Assembly: GCA_045644765.1 (NCBI GenBank)
Contig: JAZRHM010000010.1
Location: forward strand, 1-64,000
Direction: 5' to 3'
Source of the DNA: JAFTYO01 sp045644765
GTDB taxonomy: Bacteria; Pseudomonadota; Alphaproteobacteria; RF32; CAG-239
Length of the DNA: 64,000 nt
In this document: positions 9,859-18,645 of the stretch, one piece after another
Layout: each line of letters starts with the position of its first letter
Position numbering within the stretch: position 1 is the stretch's first letter
Notes under the pieces: generated by a model
Told to the model about the DNA's origin: nothing
Seen by the model: only the letters and a program-made list of their open reading frames with translations
Databases searched by the model: none
Translations under genes and position numbers: made by a program

Positions 9859-11112
9859 ATGAGCAAGTTTAAGTCTGAATTTTTTAACATAATGGTTGAA
9901 AGAGGTTTCTACAATCAATGCACCAACGAAGTCGGCTTTGATGAATATGTTGCCGAATGCGAACAAAAAGGCATACCTGCAGTTGGTTATTATGGTTCAG
10001 ACCCGACAGGCGACAGTTTACACGTAGGTCACATTGTGCCGATTATGATGCTTAAGCATTTTCAAAACTTAGGCCATAAACCGATTATGCTTGTCGGAGG
10101 CGCCACTGCCCGTATCGGTGACCCTTCGGGAAAAGACAAACTCCGTCCGTTTTTATCTGAAGAGCTGATAAAACATAACATTGAAGGCCTAAAAACTTCT
10201 TATAAAAAGTTTTTAAAGTTTGACGATAGTGCAAACGGAGCCATTTTGGTTGATAACTGGGATTGGTTTAAAGATATCAATTATCTTGAATTTTTGCGCG
10301 ATATCGGAACTTGCTATTCTGTAAACAGAATGCTTACGATGGACAGCGTTAAATCTCGTTTGGAACGTGAACAGCCTATGTCATTCTTAGAATTTAACTA
10401 TCAACTTTTACAAGGCTATGATTTTTGCGTTTTATACCAAAAATACGGATGCCGTTCTCAAATTGCCGGTGCTGACCAATGGGGAAATATCACCTCAGGT
10501 ACAGAACTCGGACGTCGCCGTTACAACGTTGAACTTTTTGGTTTAACAAGCCACATCTTGACCGATTCGAGCGGCAAAAAAATGGGCAAATCCGAAGGAA
10601 ATGCCATTTGGATTAATGATGATAAACTTTCTTCTTATGATTATTATCAATATTTCAGAAATATTGGCGATTCGGAAGTTGGAAAATGCTTAAGAGTGTT
10701 TACCACACTTCCTATGGACGAAGTCAGACGCTTAGAAGCTTTACAAGACAAAGAAATCAACGAAGCTAAAAAGATTTTGGCATATGAAGCAACCAAACTT
10801 TGCCGTGGCGAAGATGAAGCAAAAAATGCTATGGAAACTGCCATAAAAACTTTTGAACAAGGCTTAACCGGACAAGATTTACCGGTTATAAACGCTGATC
10901 TCAATGTCGGCATAGGTGTTTTAGATGCATTTTTGCAAATCGGGTTCGTTGCTTCAAAAGGAGAAGCAAGAAGACTTATTAAACAATCCGGTCTCAAATT
11001 AAATGATAAAGTGATAACTGATGAAAATTATCAAATCACAACAGCTGATTTGGTGGAAGGTCAGGTAAAACTTTCTCAAGGAAAGAAAAAACACGGTCTG
11101 ATTAAGTTATAA
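9859..11112 (+). CDS. tyrS: Tyrosyl-tRNA synthetase
   Basis: This 417-residue class I aminoacyl-tRNA synthetase charges tRNA-Tyr with tyrosine in the cytoplasm. The HIGH signature appears as HVGH at residues 55-58 inside SDPTGDSLHVGHIV. The KMSKS loop is KMGKS at 241-245. GADQWGNITSG matches the tyrosine and ATP pocket of bacterial TyrRS. The C-terminal about 65 residues form an S4 RNA-binding domain (GEARRLIKQSGLKLNDK). Start ATG 9859 has AGAGGA nine bases upstream. It is a single-gene unit with a promoter upstream and a strong terminator 12 bases downstream. Confidence 0.97.
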   Translation: MSKFKSEFFNIMVERGFYNQCTNEVGFDEYVAECEQKGIPAVGYYGSDPTGDSLHVGHIVPIMMLKHFQNLGHKPIMLVGGATARIGDPSGKDKLRPFLSEELIKHNIEGLKTSYKKFLKFDDSANGAILVDNWDWFKDINYLEFLRDIGTCYSVNRMLTMDSVKSRLEREQPMSFLEFNYQLLQGYDFCVLYQKYGCRSQIAGADQWGNITSGTELGRRRYNVELFGLTSHILTDSSGKKMGKSEGNAIWINDDKLSSYDYYQYFRNIGDSEVGKCLRVFTTLPMDEVRRLEALQDKEINEAKKILAYEATKLCRGEDEAKNAMETAIKTFEQGLTGQDLPVINADLNVGIGVLDAFLQIGFVASKGEARRLIKQSGLKLNDKVITDENYQITTADLVEGQVKLSQGKKKHGLIKL

Positions 11113-11123
11113 TGCATATTATC

Positions 11124-11160
11124 AAAAAAACTCCATCGATACAACCGATGGAGTTTTTTT
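11124..11160. terminator. Bidirectional rho-independent terminator between tyrS and apaG
   Basis: The arms ACTCCATCG and CGATGGAGT (within 11130-11154) flank a 7-base loop (atacaac) and are bounded by A7 on the left and T7 on the right. It can end tyrS on plus and the convergent apaG gene on minus. Confidence 0.9.
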
Positions 11161-11182
11161 AATCTTTTTCATTTAGCATCGT

Positions 11183-11584
11183 CTAATTTAATGCAGATCC
11201 TAAGCGCACATTTCCGACCAAGCTCACTGCCGGAATTTTGATATCTTTTACCTGATTACATTTTTCTTTCACGATTCGACACGTACCATACAAAACCGCA
11301 AAAGCCGATTTCACAGGTGCGCTATCTGAAAACTCAAAATATTCCCCCGGTTCAAGTTCCGGAATTTCGCCCTTAAAACCTAAACCGTTTTCAAGATACA
11401 AATTTCCCTTATCATCGGCGATATTAAACTCTTTACTTAAAATCTGTATTTTATCGTCTGAATTGTTTTCAATACGCAAATAATATGAACAAGCGTTGTC
11501 ATCTTCGTCTTCAAGATAAGCCTGACAAGCCGAAACCAAAATATCATCGGTTTGTAAAGTTACATATTCGTTTTCAAAATCCAT
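11183..11584 (-). CDS. apaG: ApaG-domain (DUF525) protein
   Basis: This 133-residue protein has the single beta-sandwich ApaG domain over its whole length. Recognised positions are the Y-L-R-I-E-N core followed by IQILSKEFNIADDKGN, the glycine-rich GLGFKGEIPELEPGE stretch with the conserved PxLxPGExFxF, and the late IPAVSLVGN strand. ApaG proteins are widespread in Proteobacteria and have been linked to Co2+/Mg2+ resistance and diadenosine tetraphosphate levels, but their biochemical role is unsettled. It is encoded alone on minus, with AAAGG nine bases before the ATG. Tracts of acidic residues near the N terminus (YLEDEDDNAC) are unusual for the family. Confidence 0.8.
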   Translation of the reverse strand: MDFENEYVTLQTDDILVSACQAYLEDEDDNACSYYLRIENNSDDKIQILSKEFNIADDKGNLYLENGLGFKGEIPELEPGEYFEFSDSAPVKSAFAVLYGTCRIVKEKCNQVKDIKIPAVSLVGNVRLGSALN

Positions 11585-11661
11585 ATCAAAATACCTTTTA
11601 AGGGTTAAACTTTACGTTAACTATTAATTAACTTTTTCAGATTCGCAACCTCGGATACATC

Positions 11662-11682
11662 TTTTACACAAAGTTATGCACA
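11662..11682 (+). other. Two DnaA-box-like 9-mers beside an AT-rich stretch
   Basis: TTTTACACA (11662-11670) and TTATGCACA (11674-11682) both fit the relaxed DnaA box consensus TTWTNCACA, in the same orientation and 12 bases apart. A nearly pure A/T stretch follows (about 11683-11720). They lie in the divergent gap between apaG and the ankyrin gene. Such 9-mers also arise by chance in AT-rich DNA, so this is tentative. Confidence 0.3.
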
Positions 11683-11724
11683 GCTAAAATTTTCTACAAT
11701 TTTATTATATATTTTTTTTAGCTC

Positions 11725-11752
11725 TTGAAATTGTTTCAAAATTGTTTATGCT
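11725..11752 (+). promoter_or_regulatory. Candidate promoter of the secreted ankyrin gene
   Basis: TTGAAA (11725-11730), a 16-base spacer and TATGCT (11747-11752) lie about 30 bases before the ATG at 11781. Confidence 0.4.
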
Positions 11753-11780
11753 TAAGCTAATATTTTTTAGGAGAAAAATT

Positions 11781-12593
11781 ATGTTAAAATCATTTTTTTT
11801 AAGTTTAGCTTTGATAATTGTACCTTTCATTGCAAATGCGCAAAATACCGAAGATGCTACAAATACACAAACAGAAGAAGCTATTGCTGGCATCCAAACT
11901 CAACCCGAGCCGGTTGCAACTGTTACTGCCGATTTTTCTAACACTGATTTGGAAGATCAAATGTCTTCTGCTGATATTAACGAACTGGAAAAATTAAAAA
12001 ACATAGGTTTTGATTTTAACCAAAAAGATGCAAACGGTAATCCTCCTTTATATTATATCTTAACTCGCAATCCTGATTTGGAAGTTGCAAAAAAAGCCAT
12101 TGAGTATGGCGCTAACGTCAATATACCCGCTAAAAACGGTATGATTCCTTTGAATATTGCAACATCAAAAGCAAATGAGCTCCAATTACAAATAATGATG
12201 ATGAAAACCATGGGCCTTGATACAAGCAAACAAGAGGTTCAGGAAGAGCTCAAGAAAACTCTTTTCCGTGAGATGACCAGAGCAATTGAAATGACTAAAT
12301 TACTCATAGATAATGGAGCTGATGTCAATTTGGTCAGTTCTCTCGGAACTCCTTTGATGAATGCTGTTACAAACGTATGGAACTTGGATATTGTTAAAAT
12401 ACTTATTGATGCCGGTGCAAACTTAAATGCAACCGATAAAACAGGAAAAACAGCTCTCTTTTATGCTTTTGCCAGTTCCAATAACGATGTCGTTAATCTG
12501 CTGATTGAAAAAGGTGCCGACACCACAATTAAAGATATTGAAGGTAAAACATATTCCGATATGGAAAAAGTAAACGTTGATCCGGCTATATAA
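11781..12593 (+). CDS. Secreted ankyrin-repeat protein
   Basis: This 270-residue protein begins with a clear signal peptide (MLKSFFLSLALIIVPFIANA, cleavage after ANA) and so is exported to the periplasm or beyond. The start at 11781 is set by AGGAGA at 11769-11774; an upstream in-frame ATG (11742) would add a basic leader and lacks a ribosome site. A Thr/Glu-rich linker is followed by about four to five ankyrin repeats, recognisable by DANGNPPLYYIL, GANVNIPAKNGMIPLNIA, GADVNLVSSLGTPLMNA, GANLNATDKTGKTALFYA and a closing GADTTIKDIEGKT. Ankyrin repeats mediate protein binding; the partner is unknown. No catalytic domain is visible. It is probably monocistronic. Confidence 0.85.
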   Translation: MLKSFFLSLALIIVPFIANAQNTEDATNTQTEEAIAGIQTQPEPVATVTADFSNTDLEDQMSSADINELEKLKNIGFDFNQKDANGNPPLYYILTRNPDLEVAKKAIEYGANVNIPAKNGMIPLNIATSKANELQLQIMMMKTMGLDTSKQEVQEELKKTLFREMTRAIEMTKLLIDNGADVNLVSSLGTPLMNAVTNVWNLDIVKILIDAGANLNATDKTGKTALFYAFASSNNDVVNLLIEKGADTTIKDIEGKTYSDMEKVNVDPAI

Positions 12594-12704
12594 ATAAAAA
12601 ACTTAACCTATTTTTTATAAATCGGGTGTAATGTACCACCATAATGTTTATATTTAAATGTAACAATTTGAATATATAGGTAGCAAAGTTTTAAGAGGTA
12701 TATT

Positions 12705-15137
12705 ATGTTTGGTTTTAGAAAAATGTGCAAATTTTCAATATTTACTTTAATTTCCTTGTGTTTTTTTAAAAATGCAAATGCATCTGAAATTGATTTAAAT
12801 ATTCCGTCACTTGATACAATTTTTAATATTTTCGGTTTAACAATTACCGGTTCACAGATTTTACTCATTGGTATGGGTGTATGTATTTTAGGTATGCTGT
12901 TCGGCTTATACGAATTTGTTCGCATAAAAAAAATGCCCACTCATATTTCAATGAAAAATGTTTCAGAAACAATTTATGAAACATGTAAAACGTATATGAA
13001 ACAACAAGGTAAACTTTTGTTTATTTTAGAGTGTTTTATCGCTGTTTGCATTTTTTACTATTTCTTTTACCTGAACAATACACCAATATTAAAAGTTCTT
13101 AACATATTGTTATGGTCAATTTTGGGAATTTTGGGATCATTTTCCGTTGCATGGTTCGGCATGCGCATTAACACATATGCCAATGCCAGAACTTCTTTTG
13201 CTTCATTAAAAGGAAAAGCATATCCTGTAATGAGTTTACCTTTACACTCAGGCATGTCAATTGGTGTGTTGTTAATCTGTGTTGAACTAATAATGATGAT
13301 TTTTATCTTACTATTCATTCCACGTGACAATGCCGGAGCTTGTTTTATCGGTTTTGCAATCGGAGAATCATTAGGAGCATCTGCACTTCGTATTTGTGGT
13401 GGCATTTTTACTAAAATTGCCGACATCGGAGCCGATTTGATGAAAATCATATTCAAAATTGGTGAAGATGATGCCAGAAACCCCGGAGTAATTGCCGATT
13501 GCACCGGAGATAATGCCGGAGATTCTGTCGGTCCTACTGCTGACGGATTTGAAACTTATGGTGTAACAGGTGTTGCTCTCATCAGCTTTATCGTATTAGG
13601 CGCCGGAATGATGTATACTCCGAACGGAGAACTTGCGTTAATGTCAAACGGAATTGATATTCAAGCGCGCCTTATCACTTGGGTTTTTGCTATGCGTGTT
13701 TTAATGATTTTGACATCAGTGTTTGCATATTCATTAAACAATATCATTTGCAAAAAAATCTTTGGCAACAAAGATAAGTTTAATTTTGAAACACCTCTTA
13801 CTTCATTGATATGGCTTACTTCCATTATTTCAATTTTAGTAACATTCGGTGTTTCTTATATATTGATTGACACCAACGTATTTGGTGACGATTTATGGTG
13901 GAAACTTTCAACCATCATCAGTTGCGGCACATTATCGGCTGCAATAATACCAGAGTTTACAAAATTTTTCACATCTTCAAAATCTAAACATGTTGAAGAA
14001 ATTGTAAATGCAAGTCGTGAGGCCGGCGCTTCATTAAACATCGTATCAGGAATTGTAGCCGGTAATTTTTCTGCTTTCTGGCAAGGTTTGGTGATTGTTG
14101 GCTTAATGGTTATTGCATATTTCACAGCTCGTACAGGGTTAGATGCATACATGGTATATCCGGCAGTATTTGCTTTTGGTTTGGTAGCATTTGGTATGCT
14201 TGGCATGGGACCTGTGACAATTGCAGTAGATTCCTACGGCCCTGTAACAGACAATGCACAATCTGTATTTGAACTTTCTCAAATTGAGCAAATTAAAGGC
14301 ATTAAAAAAGAAATTGAAAAAGATTATGGTTTTAAACCAAACTTCGAAATCGGCAAACACTTGCTGGAAGAAAACGATTCTGCAGGTAACACCTTTAAGG
14401 CCACTGCAAAACCCGTATTAATCGGAACTGCCGTGATCGGTGCCACGACAATGATTTTCTCAATAATATTACTGTTAAACTTATCCCTAAATTTACTTGA
14501 TCCAAATGTGTTGTTTGGCCTAATTTTAGGTGGCGCCGTAATATATTGGTTCTCCGGTGCGTCAATGCAAGCCGTATCAGCCGGGGCATATAAAGCTGTA
14601 AATTACATCAAAAAACATATTAAACTTGACGGTAAAACTGCAGCTTCAATCGAAGATTCTAAAAACGTAGTCAGAATTTGTACCATTTATGCCCAAAAAG
14701 GCATGTTCAATATATTTATCGTAATTTTCTCATTTACGATTGCTTTTGCTTGCTTTAACGCAAACTTATTTGCAAGTTATTTAATCTCAATTGCCATATT
14801 CGGATTATTCCAAGCATTATATATGGCCAACGCCGGCGGTGCATGGGATAATGCCAAAAAAGTTGTCGAAGTAGACTTAAACGAAAAGGGAACTGCTTTA
14901 CATGATGCTTCTGTTGTCGGAGACACTGTGGGCGATCCATATAAAGATACATCATCTGTAGCACTAAATCCAATTATAAAATTCACTACATTATTTGGTT
15001 TATTAGCAGTTGAAATGGCCGCTACTGCACCAAAATGTGTTTCCATCGGATTTGGCATTTTCTTCTTTATTTTGGGTATTATTTTCGTATATAGATCATT
15101 TTATGCAATGCGAATTGAAACCGCAAATAAAGATTAA
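12705..15137 (+). CDS. hppA: Membrane-bound ion-translocating pyrophosphatase
   Basis: This 810-residue, about 16-helix membrane protein couples PPi hydrolysis to pumping of H+ and/or Na+. The active-site segments are present: EDDARNPGVIAD with DNAGDSVGPTADGFETYG, then DSYGPVTDNAQSVFEL, and GGAWDNAKKVVEVDLNEKG with GDPYKDTSS near the end. The segment SAGNTFKATAKP carries a Lys at the position linked to potassium independence in this family, but ion specificity cannot be settled from it alone. The length exceeds the common 650-720, because of an N-terminal extension with an ETIYETCKTYMKQQGK segment that I associate with the Bacteroidetes-type clade. The ribosome site AAGAGG is six bases before ATG 12705. 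It stands alone with its own terminator. Confidence 0.95.
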   Translation: MFGFRKMCKFSIFTLISLCFFKNANASEIDLNIPSLDTIFNIFGLTITGSQILLIGMGVCILGMLFGLYEFVRIKKMPTHISMKNVSETIYETCKTYMKQQGKLLFILECFIAVCIFYYFFYLNNTPILKVLNILLWSILGILGSFSVAWFGMRINTYANARTSFASLKGKAYPVMSLPLHSGMSIGVLLICVELIMMIFILLFIPRDNAGACFIGFAIGESLGASALRICGGIFTKIADIGADLMKIIFKIGEDDARNPGVIADCTGDNAGDSVGPTADGFETYGVTGVALISFIVLGAGMMYTPNGELALMSNGIDIQARLITWVFAMRVLMILTSVFAYSLNNIICKKIFGNKDKFNFETPLTSLIWLTSIISILVTFGVSYILIDTNVFGDDLWWKLSTIISCGTLSAAIIPEFTKFFTSSKSKHVEEIVNASREAGASLNIVSGIVAGNFSAFWQGLVIVGLMVIAYFTARTGLDAYMVYPAVFAFGLVAFGMLGMGPVTIAVDSYGPVTDNAQSVFELSQIEQIKGIKKEIEKDYGFKPNFEIGKHLLEENDSAGNTFKATAKPVLIGTAVIGATTMIFSIILLLNLSLNLLDPNVLFGLILGGAVIYWFSGASMQAVSAGAYKAVNYIKKHIKLDGKTAASIEDSKNVVRICTIYAQKGMFNIFIVIFSFTIAFACFNANLFASYLISIAIFGLFQALYMANAGGAWDNAKKVVEVDLNEKGTALHDASVVGDTVGDPYKDTSSVALNPIIKFTTLFGLLAVEMAATAPKCVSIGFGIFFFILGIIFVYRSFYAMRIETANKD

Positions 15138-15154
15138 AAAAAATAATATATTAT

Positions 15155-15182
15155 CCGCCTGTATAAAAACAGGCGGTTTTTG
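15155..15182 (+). terminator. Rho-independent terminator after hppA
   Basis: CCGCCTGT (15155-15162) pairs with ACAGGCGG (15169-15176) around a six-base loop and is followed by T5. Confidence 0.88.
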
Positions 15183-15211
15183 TTGTATTAATGTATTTTT
15201 AATTATATATA
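15183..15211 (+). promoter_or_regulatory. Candidate promoter of the subtilase autotransporter
   Basis: TTGTAT (15183-15188), a 17-base spacer and TATATA (15206-15211) lie about 40 bases before the ATG at 15253. The region is very AT-rich, so the match is only suggestive. Confidence 0.35.
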
Positions 15212-15252
15212 TAGTTAAATATCATATTATTTTTATATAAGAGGGATAATCT

Positions 15253-18200
15253 ATGTTTAATAAAAAAATTTGCCTTTTGGTTTTGTCCGGAATTTGTTTG
15301 TTTGCACCTTATGCAAATGCCAATGTCGCAACTGATGGATATGCCAGAACAATATATCTTTATGCTTCAACATCAAATGTATCAGGCATACAACGGCTTA
15401 CAAATAATTACGGTATAGATGCTCTTGATAAAAATGGAAATACGGCACTTTGCTATGCCATTAACAATAATGATATAAAAACTTATAAAGCACTTATGAA
15501 AATGGGTGCAAAAAGCCATAATTATTGTATGAAAAAGCTATCTAAGACAGCTAAACAAAGTTTTGAAAAAAGTCTAAATGCATATGAAATGTCTACCACT
15601 GGCAGATATAATGAACATGGAACATTATTAACAAGGACAAAAATAGCAGAACCATCTACATTATCCACTTCAACCAAGTTTGGTATAGGATTGGGAGCTG
15701 TTGCCCTTGTCGGAGGTGCCGTTGCAGCTGCCGGAGGTGGTGGAGGCGGAGGCAGCGGATCCGATTCTTCATCTGATAACACTCATATGTGTGAAAGACA
15801 AGGTGGAACCGTAATAAATGGAGAATGCATTCTTTTAAACAATCCGGGAGCATCCCCAAGAAACGCCAAGAAACAAAATTATCATACCAAAGAATATAAT
15901 TCATCTGCAACATTTTTAAGCTCAATTAAAGCTGATAGTGCTTATGCGAGAGGATACACAGGTTATATTATAAATCGTGATGAGAACGGATATCTTGTAG
16001 ATAACGGTTCCGGATTTATAAGTAATCAAAAAGTTAAAGTCGGCGTATTAGATAACGGATTTGATATATACCATCCTGATTTAATCAACAATATTGTAAA
16101 AAATGACAATGGAAACCCTTATGGTTATAATTTTGATTATGGTCCTTGTCGCAATGGAGATACAAAAAATTGTTATGCTTTTAATCCTTCAAATGATGGA
16201 AGCGGACTCGGTAAAATAAGCTTATATAATTCCGACGGAGAGTTTATTGCTCATACGGATGCTGTCTACACTCGAGATATGTACAATGAATTATTTAAGC
16301 AGTATTCTGCTAACTATAATTGGGATGATATTATGTACGACCCTACGCCATATCTTCTCGGTGATGAAGTAGATAGCAATACTAACTTTCAAACAAATGA
16401 TCATGGCACACACGTAATGGGTATTATAGGAGCATCAGCAAATGGTAGCGGCATGCAAGGAGTAGCTCCAAACGTAGATATGGTTGGTATTAATTTTACT
16501 GAAACAATTATTAACACTAATGACCCATTATTTAAAAAAGCCGGAGAGACTTTTGTTGAAGAGGGTGTTCGTGTAGTTAATATGAGTTTTACAATGTCAT
16601 TTGTTGATGAAAATAGCGAAAAAGGACAAGCCTCATATATGATAAATAAAGATTTTAGTGATATAGGTGATGCCAACATCCTATCAACAGAACACTTATT
16701 TAAAAACTTAGTTTCAAATAACATTGTAACAGTAAAAGCTGCCGGAAACAAAGGAAATGATTATGAAGCTGATACATTATCAGGCATACCTTTAACAAAC
16801 ATCTTCAAATCGGGAAGTGAATATGATATGACCAATTTGTTTATTACTGTTGTTTCCGTTAACAGTAATAATAACTTAGCTTATTATTCTCAAAAATGTG
16901 GTACAACAAAAAATTATTGCCTTGCTGCACCAGGAGGAGACGCTATAACCGGTGATTTAATTTATTCTACCGTACAAAATGATGATAATCACGAAAAAGA
17001 TAAAAATGGAGCCGCTTATGGTTATATGCAAGGAACATCTATGGCAGCACCTGTTGTTACCGGAAGTGTTGCTTTATTGATGGGAGCATATCCGCATCTG
17101 ACATCACAGCAGATTGTAGAAATTTTGTTCACGACGGCAACAGATTTAGGTGCAAAAGGTGTTGATGAAGTATATGGACATGGTCTAATTAATTTAGATG
17201 CAGCAACCAGTCCTATCGGATATCTATCTTTTGATTTCTTAGATAATAAACAGCAAAATACTTATTCTGCCTCAGCTCTTAACTTATCAAAATCAGTCAG
17301 TGCAAAAATTTTGAATATATTACCTGCAAAATTTACTGTTTTTGATGAATATGACCGTGGTTTTGAGATAAATACATCTTCACTGTTTGCTGACACATCA
17401 AAACAAAGAAGACATCTTTTCGAAAATGATTTTAAGGCATTTATGAGCCATGGAAAGAAAACCGTAAAAACCGGAAATAATGTATCTTTTGCTTTTAATT
17501 CTTCAGTATCCGGTAATGATATATATAGTCCTTACGGTTTTATCGGTGTGGATTATAATTTATCCAACAAATTTGGTGTTCAAGCTTTTTATTCTGAAAA
17601 TACAATTTTAAATAGAGGTGAAATTTTTACCCGTACGGAACAAAATCCGTTTATTAGTATGGATAATGCTTTTGGACTTGGATTTAATTATAAATCCGGC
17701 AAAACATCTTTCAAATTAGACTATACCGGCGGAAAAAATAATTTCTTTGAAGATGAAGAAAACTCTGATTTATACGACAATCATATGAATGCCATAACTT
17801 CCGAATTATCTTATAATTTTACAGATAATTTCAGTGTAAGTTCTATTTTAGGTAATTTAAGTGAAAAAAGTTCTGTTTTAGGTATGATAGGCAATGATAC
17901 TTTTGATATCGGTGATTCTAACACGTACTTTACCGGCATGAAAGTCACATTTAACCCCACTGACAGATTATCTTTAAGTGGCGTATATTACAGAGGATAT
18001 ACAAATACGTCAGCAAATAATAATGTATTTTCCATGTCAGATATTGAAAGTGAAAGTATAGCATTAAATGCTACATACAAGTTAACAAGCAAAAATAATA
18101 TCGGCTTGGACGTATATTCTCCATTACGAATTGTAAAAGGTAGTACTGATATTGTTTTAGCTTCCGGTCGTCATCAAACAGAAAATAAAATATATTTAAA

Positions 18201-18381
18201 TAAATATCATACTTCCCTAAAAGATACGGATCGTGAATGGGATGTCAGTATGTTTTATAATCAACAAATAAAAGATGACGCAAATTTCAAAACACGTTTT
18301 GGAGTAAGGTTTAATCCTGAACATGATGCGAATGCGAAGCCTGATTATTTCGGAATGTTTAACCTAAACTTTGCTTTCTAA
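15253..18381 (+). CDS. Ankyrin / glycine-zipper / subtilase (S8) autotransporter
   Basis: This 1,042-residue exported serine protease has an unusual order of parts. A signal peptide (cleaved near ANA, residue 24) is followed by about two ankyrin-like repeats (25-100; DKNGNTALCYAI). A Gly/Ala-rich helix at about 141-160 (FGIGLGAVALVGGAVAAA) runs into seven glycines and a Ser/Asp linker. The peptidase S8 domain spans about 255-650, with Asp267 (VGVLDNGFD), His384 (DHGTHVMG), oxyanion Asn499 (AAGNKGND) and Ser596 (QGTSMAAP) all present. The last about 300 residues alternate like outer-membrane beta strands and end in Phe (FNLNFAF), as in autotransporter barrels. It is expected on the cell surface, perhaps releasing itself or processing host or neighbour proteins. 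The ribosome site GAGGGA precedes the ATG. Confidence 0.9.
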   Translation: MFNKKICLLVLSGICLFAPYANANVATDGYARTIYLYASTSNVSGIQRLTNNYGIDALDKNGNTALCYAINNNDIKTYKALMKMGAKSHNYCMKKLSKTAKQSFEKSLNAYEMSTTGRYNEHGTLLTRTKIAEPSTLSTSTKFGIGLGAVALVGGAVAAAGGGGGGGSGSDSSSDNTHMCERQGGTVINGECILLNNPGASPRNAKKQNYHTKEYNSSATFLSSIKADSAYARGYTGYIINRDENGYLVDNGSGFISNQKVKVGVLDNGFDIYHPDLINNIVKNDNGNPYGYNFDYGPCRNGDTKNCYAFNPSNDGSGLGKISLYNSDGEFIAHTDAVYTRDMYNELFKQYSANYNWDDIMYDPTPYLLGDEVDSNTNFQTNDHGTHVMGIIGASANGSGMQGVAPNVDMVGINFTETIINTNDPLFKKAGETFVEEGVRVVNMSFTMSFVDENSEKGQASYMINKDFSDIGDANILSTEHLFKNLVSNNIVTVKAAGNKGNDYEADTLSGIPLTNIFKSGSEYDMTNLFITVVSVNSNNNLAYYSQKCGTTKNYCLAAPGGDAITGDLIYSTVQNDDNHEKDKNGAAYGYMQGTSMAAPVVTGSVALLMGAYPHLTSQQIVEILFTTATDLGAKGVDEVYGHGLINLDAATSPIGYLSFDFLDNKQQNTYSASALNLSKSVSAKILNILPAKFTVFDEYDRGFEINTSSLFADTSKQRRHLFENDFKAFMSHGKKTVKTGNNVSFAFNSSVSGNDIYSPYGFIGVDYNLSNKFGVQAFYSENTILNRGEIFTRTEQNPFISMDNAFGLGFNYKSGKTSFKLDYTGGKNNFFEDEENSDLYDNHMNAITSELSYNFTDNFSVSSILGNLSEKSSVLGMIGNDTFDIGDSNTYFTGMKVTFNPTDRLSLSGVYYRGYTNTSANNNVFSMSDIESESIALNATYKLTSKNNIGLDVYSPLRIVKGSTDIVLASGRHQTENKIYLNKYHTSLKDTDREWDVSMFYNQQIKDDANFKTRFGVRFNPEHDANAKPDYFGMFNLNFAF

Positions 18382-18394
18382 AGAAAAAAAGCTG

Positions 18395-18423
18395 TTGACT
18401 CTGTAAAAAAAAGTCGATATAAG
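18395..18423 (+). promoter_or_regulatory. Promoter of the rpmH-rnpA operon
   Basis: TTGACT (18395-18400), a 17-base spacer and TATAAG (18418-18423) form a near-consensus housekeeping promoter about 80 bases before rpmH. Confidence 0.7.
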
Positions 18424-18501
18424 CAGAACTGTAAAAAACCGAGAGCTGATTTTAAATGTTTGTCAGCTTTAAATAACTAATAATTAACCGGAGATTTTAA
18501 T

Positions 18502-18636
18502 ATGAAAAGAACATTTCAACCAAGTAAGCTCGTAAGAGCTCGTCGTCACGGTTTCCGTGCTCGTATGGCAACAGTAGGAGGCAGAAAAGTTTTATCTGCT
18601 CGCCGTGCAAGAGGTCGTAAAAAACTTTCTGCTTAA
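18502..18636 (+). CDS. rpmH: 50S ribosomal protein L34
   Basis: This 44-residue, highly basic protein has the canonical L34 pattern: MKRTFQPSKLVRARRHGFRA at the start, then MATVGGRKVLSARRARGRKK. It binds 23S rRNA in the large subunit. CCGGAGA lies 8-14 bases before the ATG. It is followed nine bases later by rnpA, the classic rpmH-rnpA pair. Confidence 0.97.
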   Translation: MKRTFQPSKLVRARRHGFRARMATVGGRKVLSARRARGRKKLSA

Positions 18637-18645
18637 GTTTTCGTT

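Noticed and set aside
12608..12940. A 110-residue minus-strand frame across the hppA leader
   Set aside because: It overlaps the hppA start on the other strand, has no ribosome site or family pattern, and hppA is certain.
12705..15137. A firm call of potassium independence for the pyrophosphatase from the Lys in NTFKATAKP
   Set aside because: The variant clade may not follow the rule derived from classical enzymes, so ion dependence was left open.
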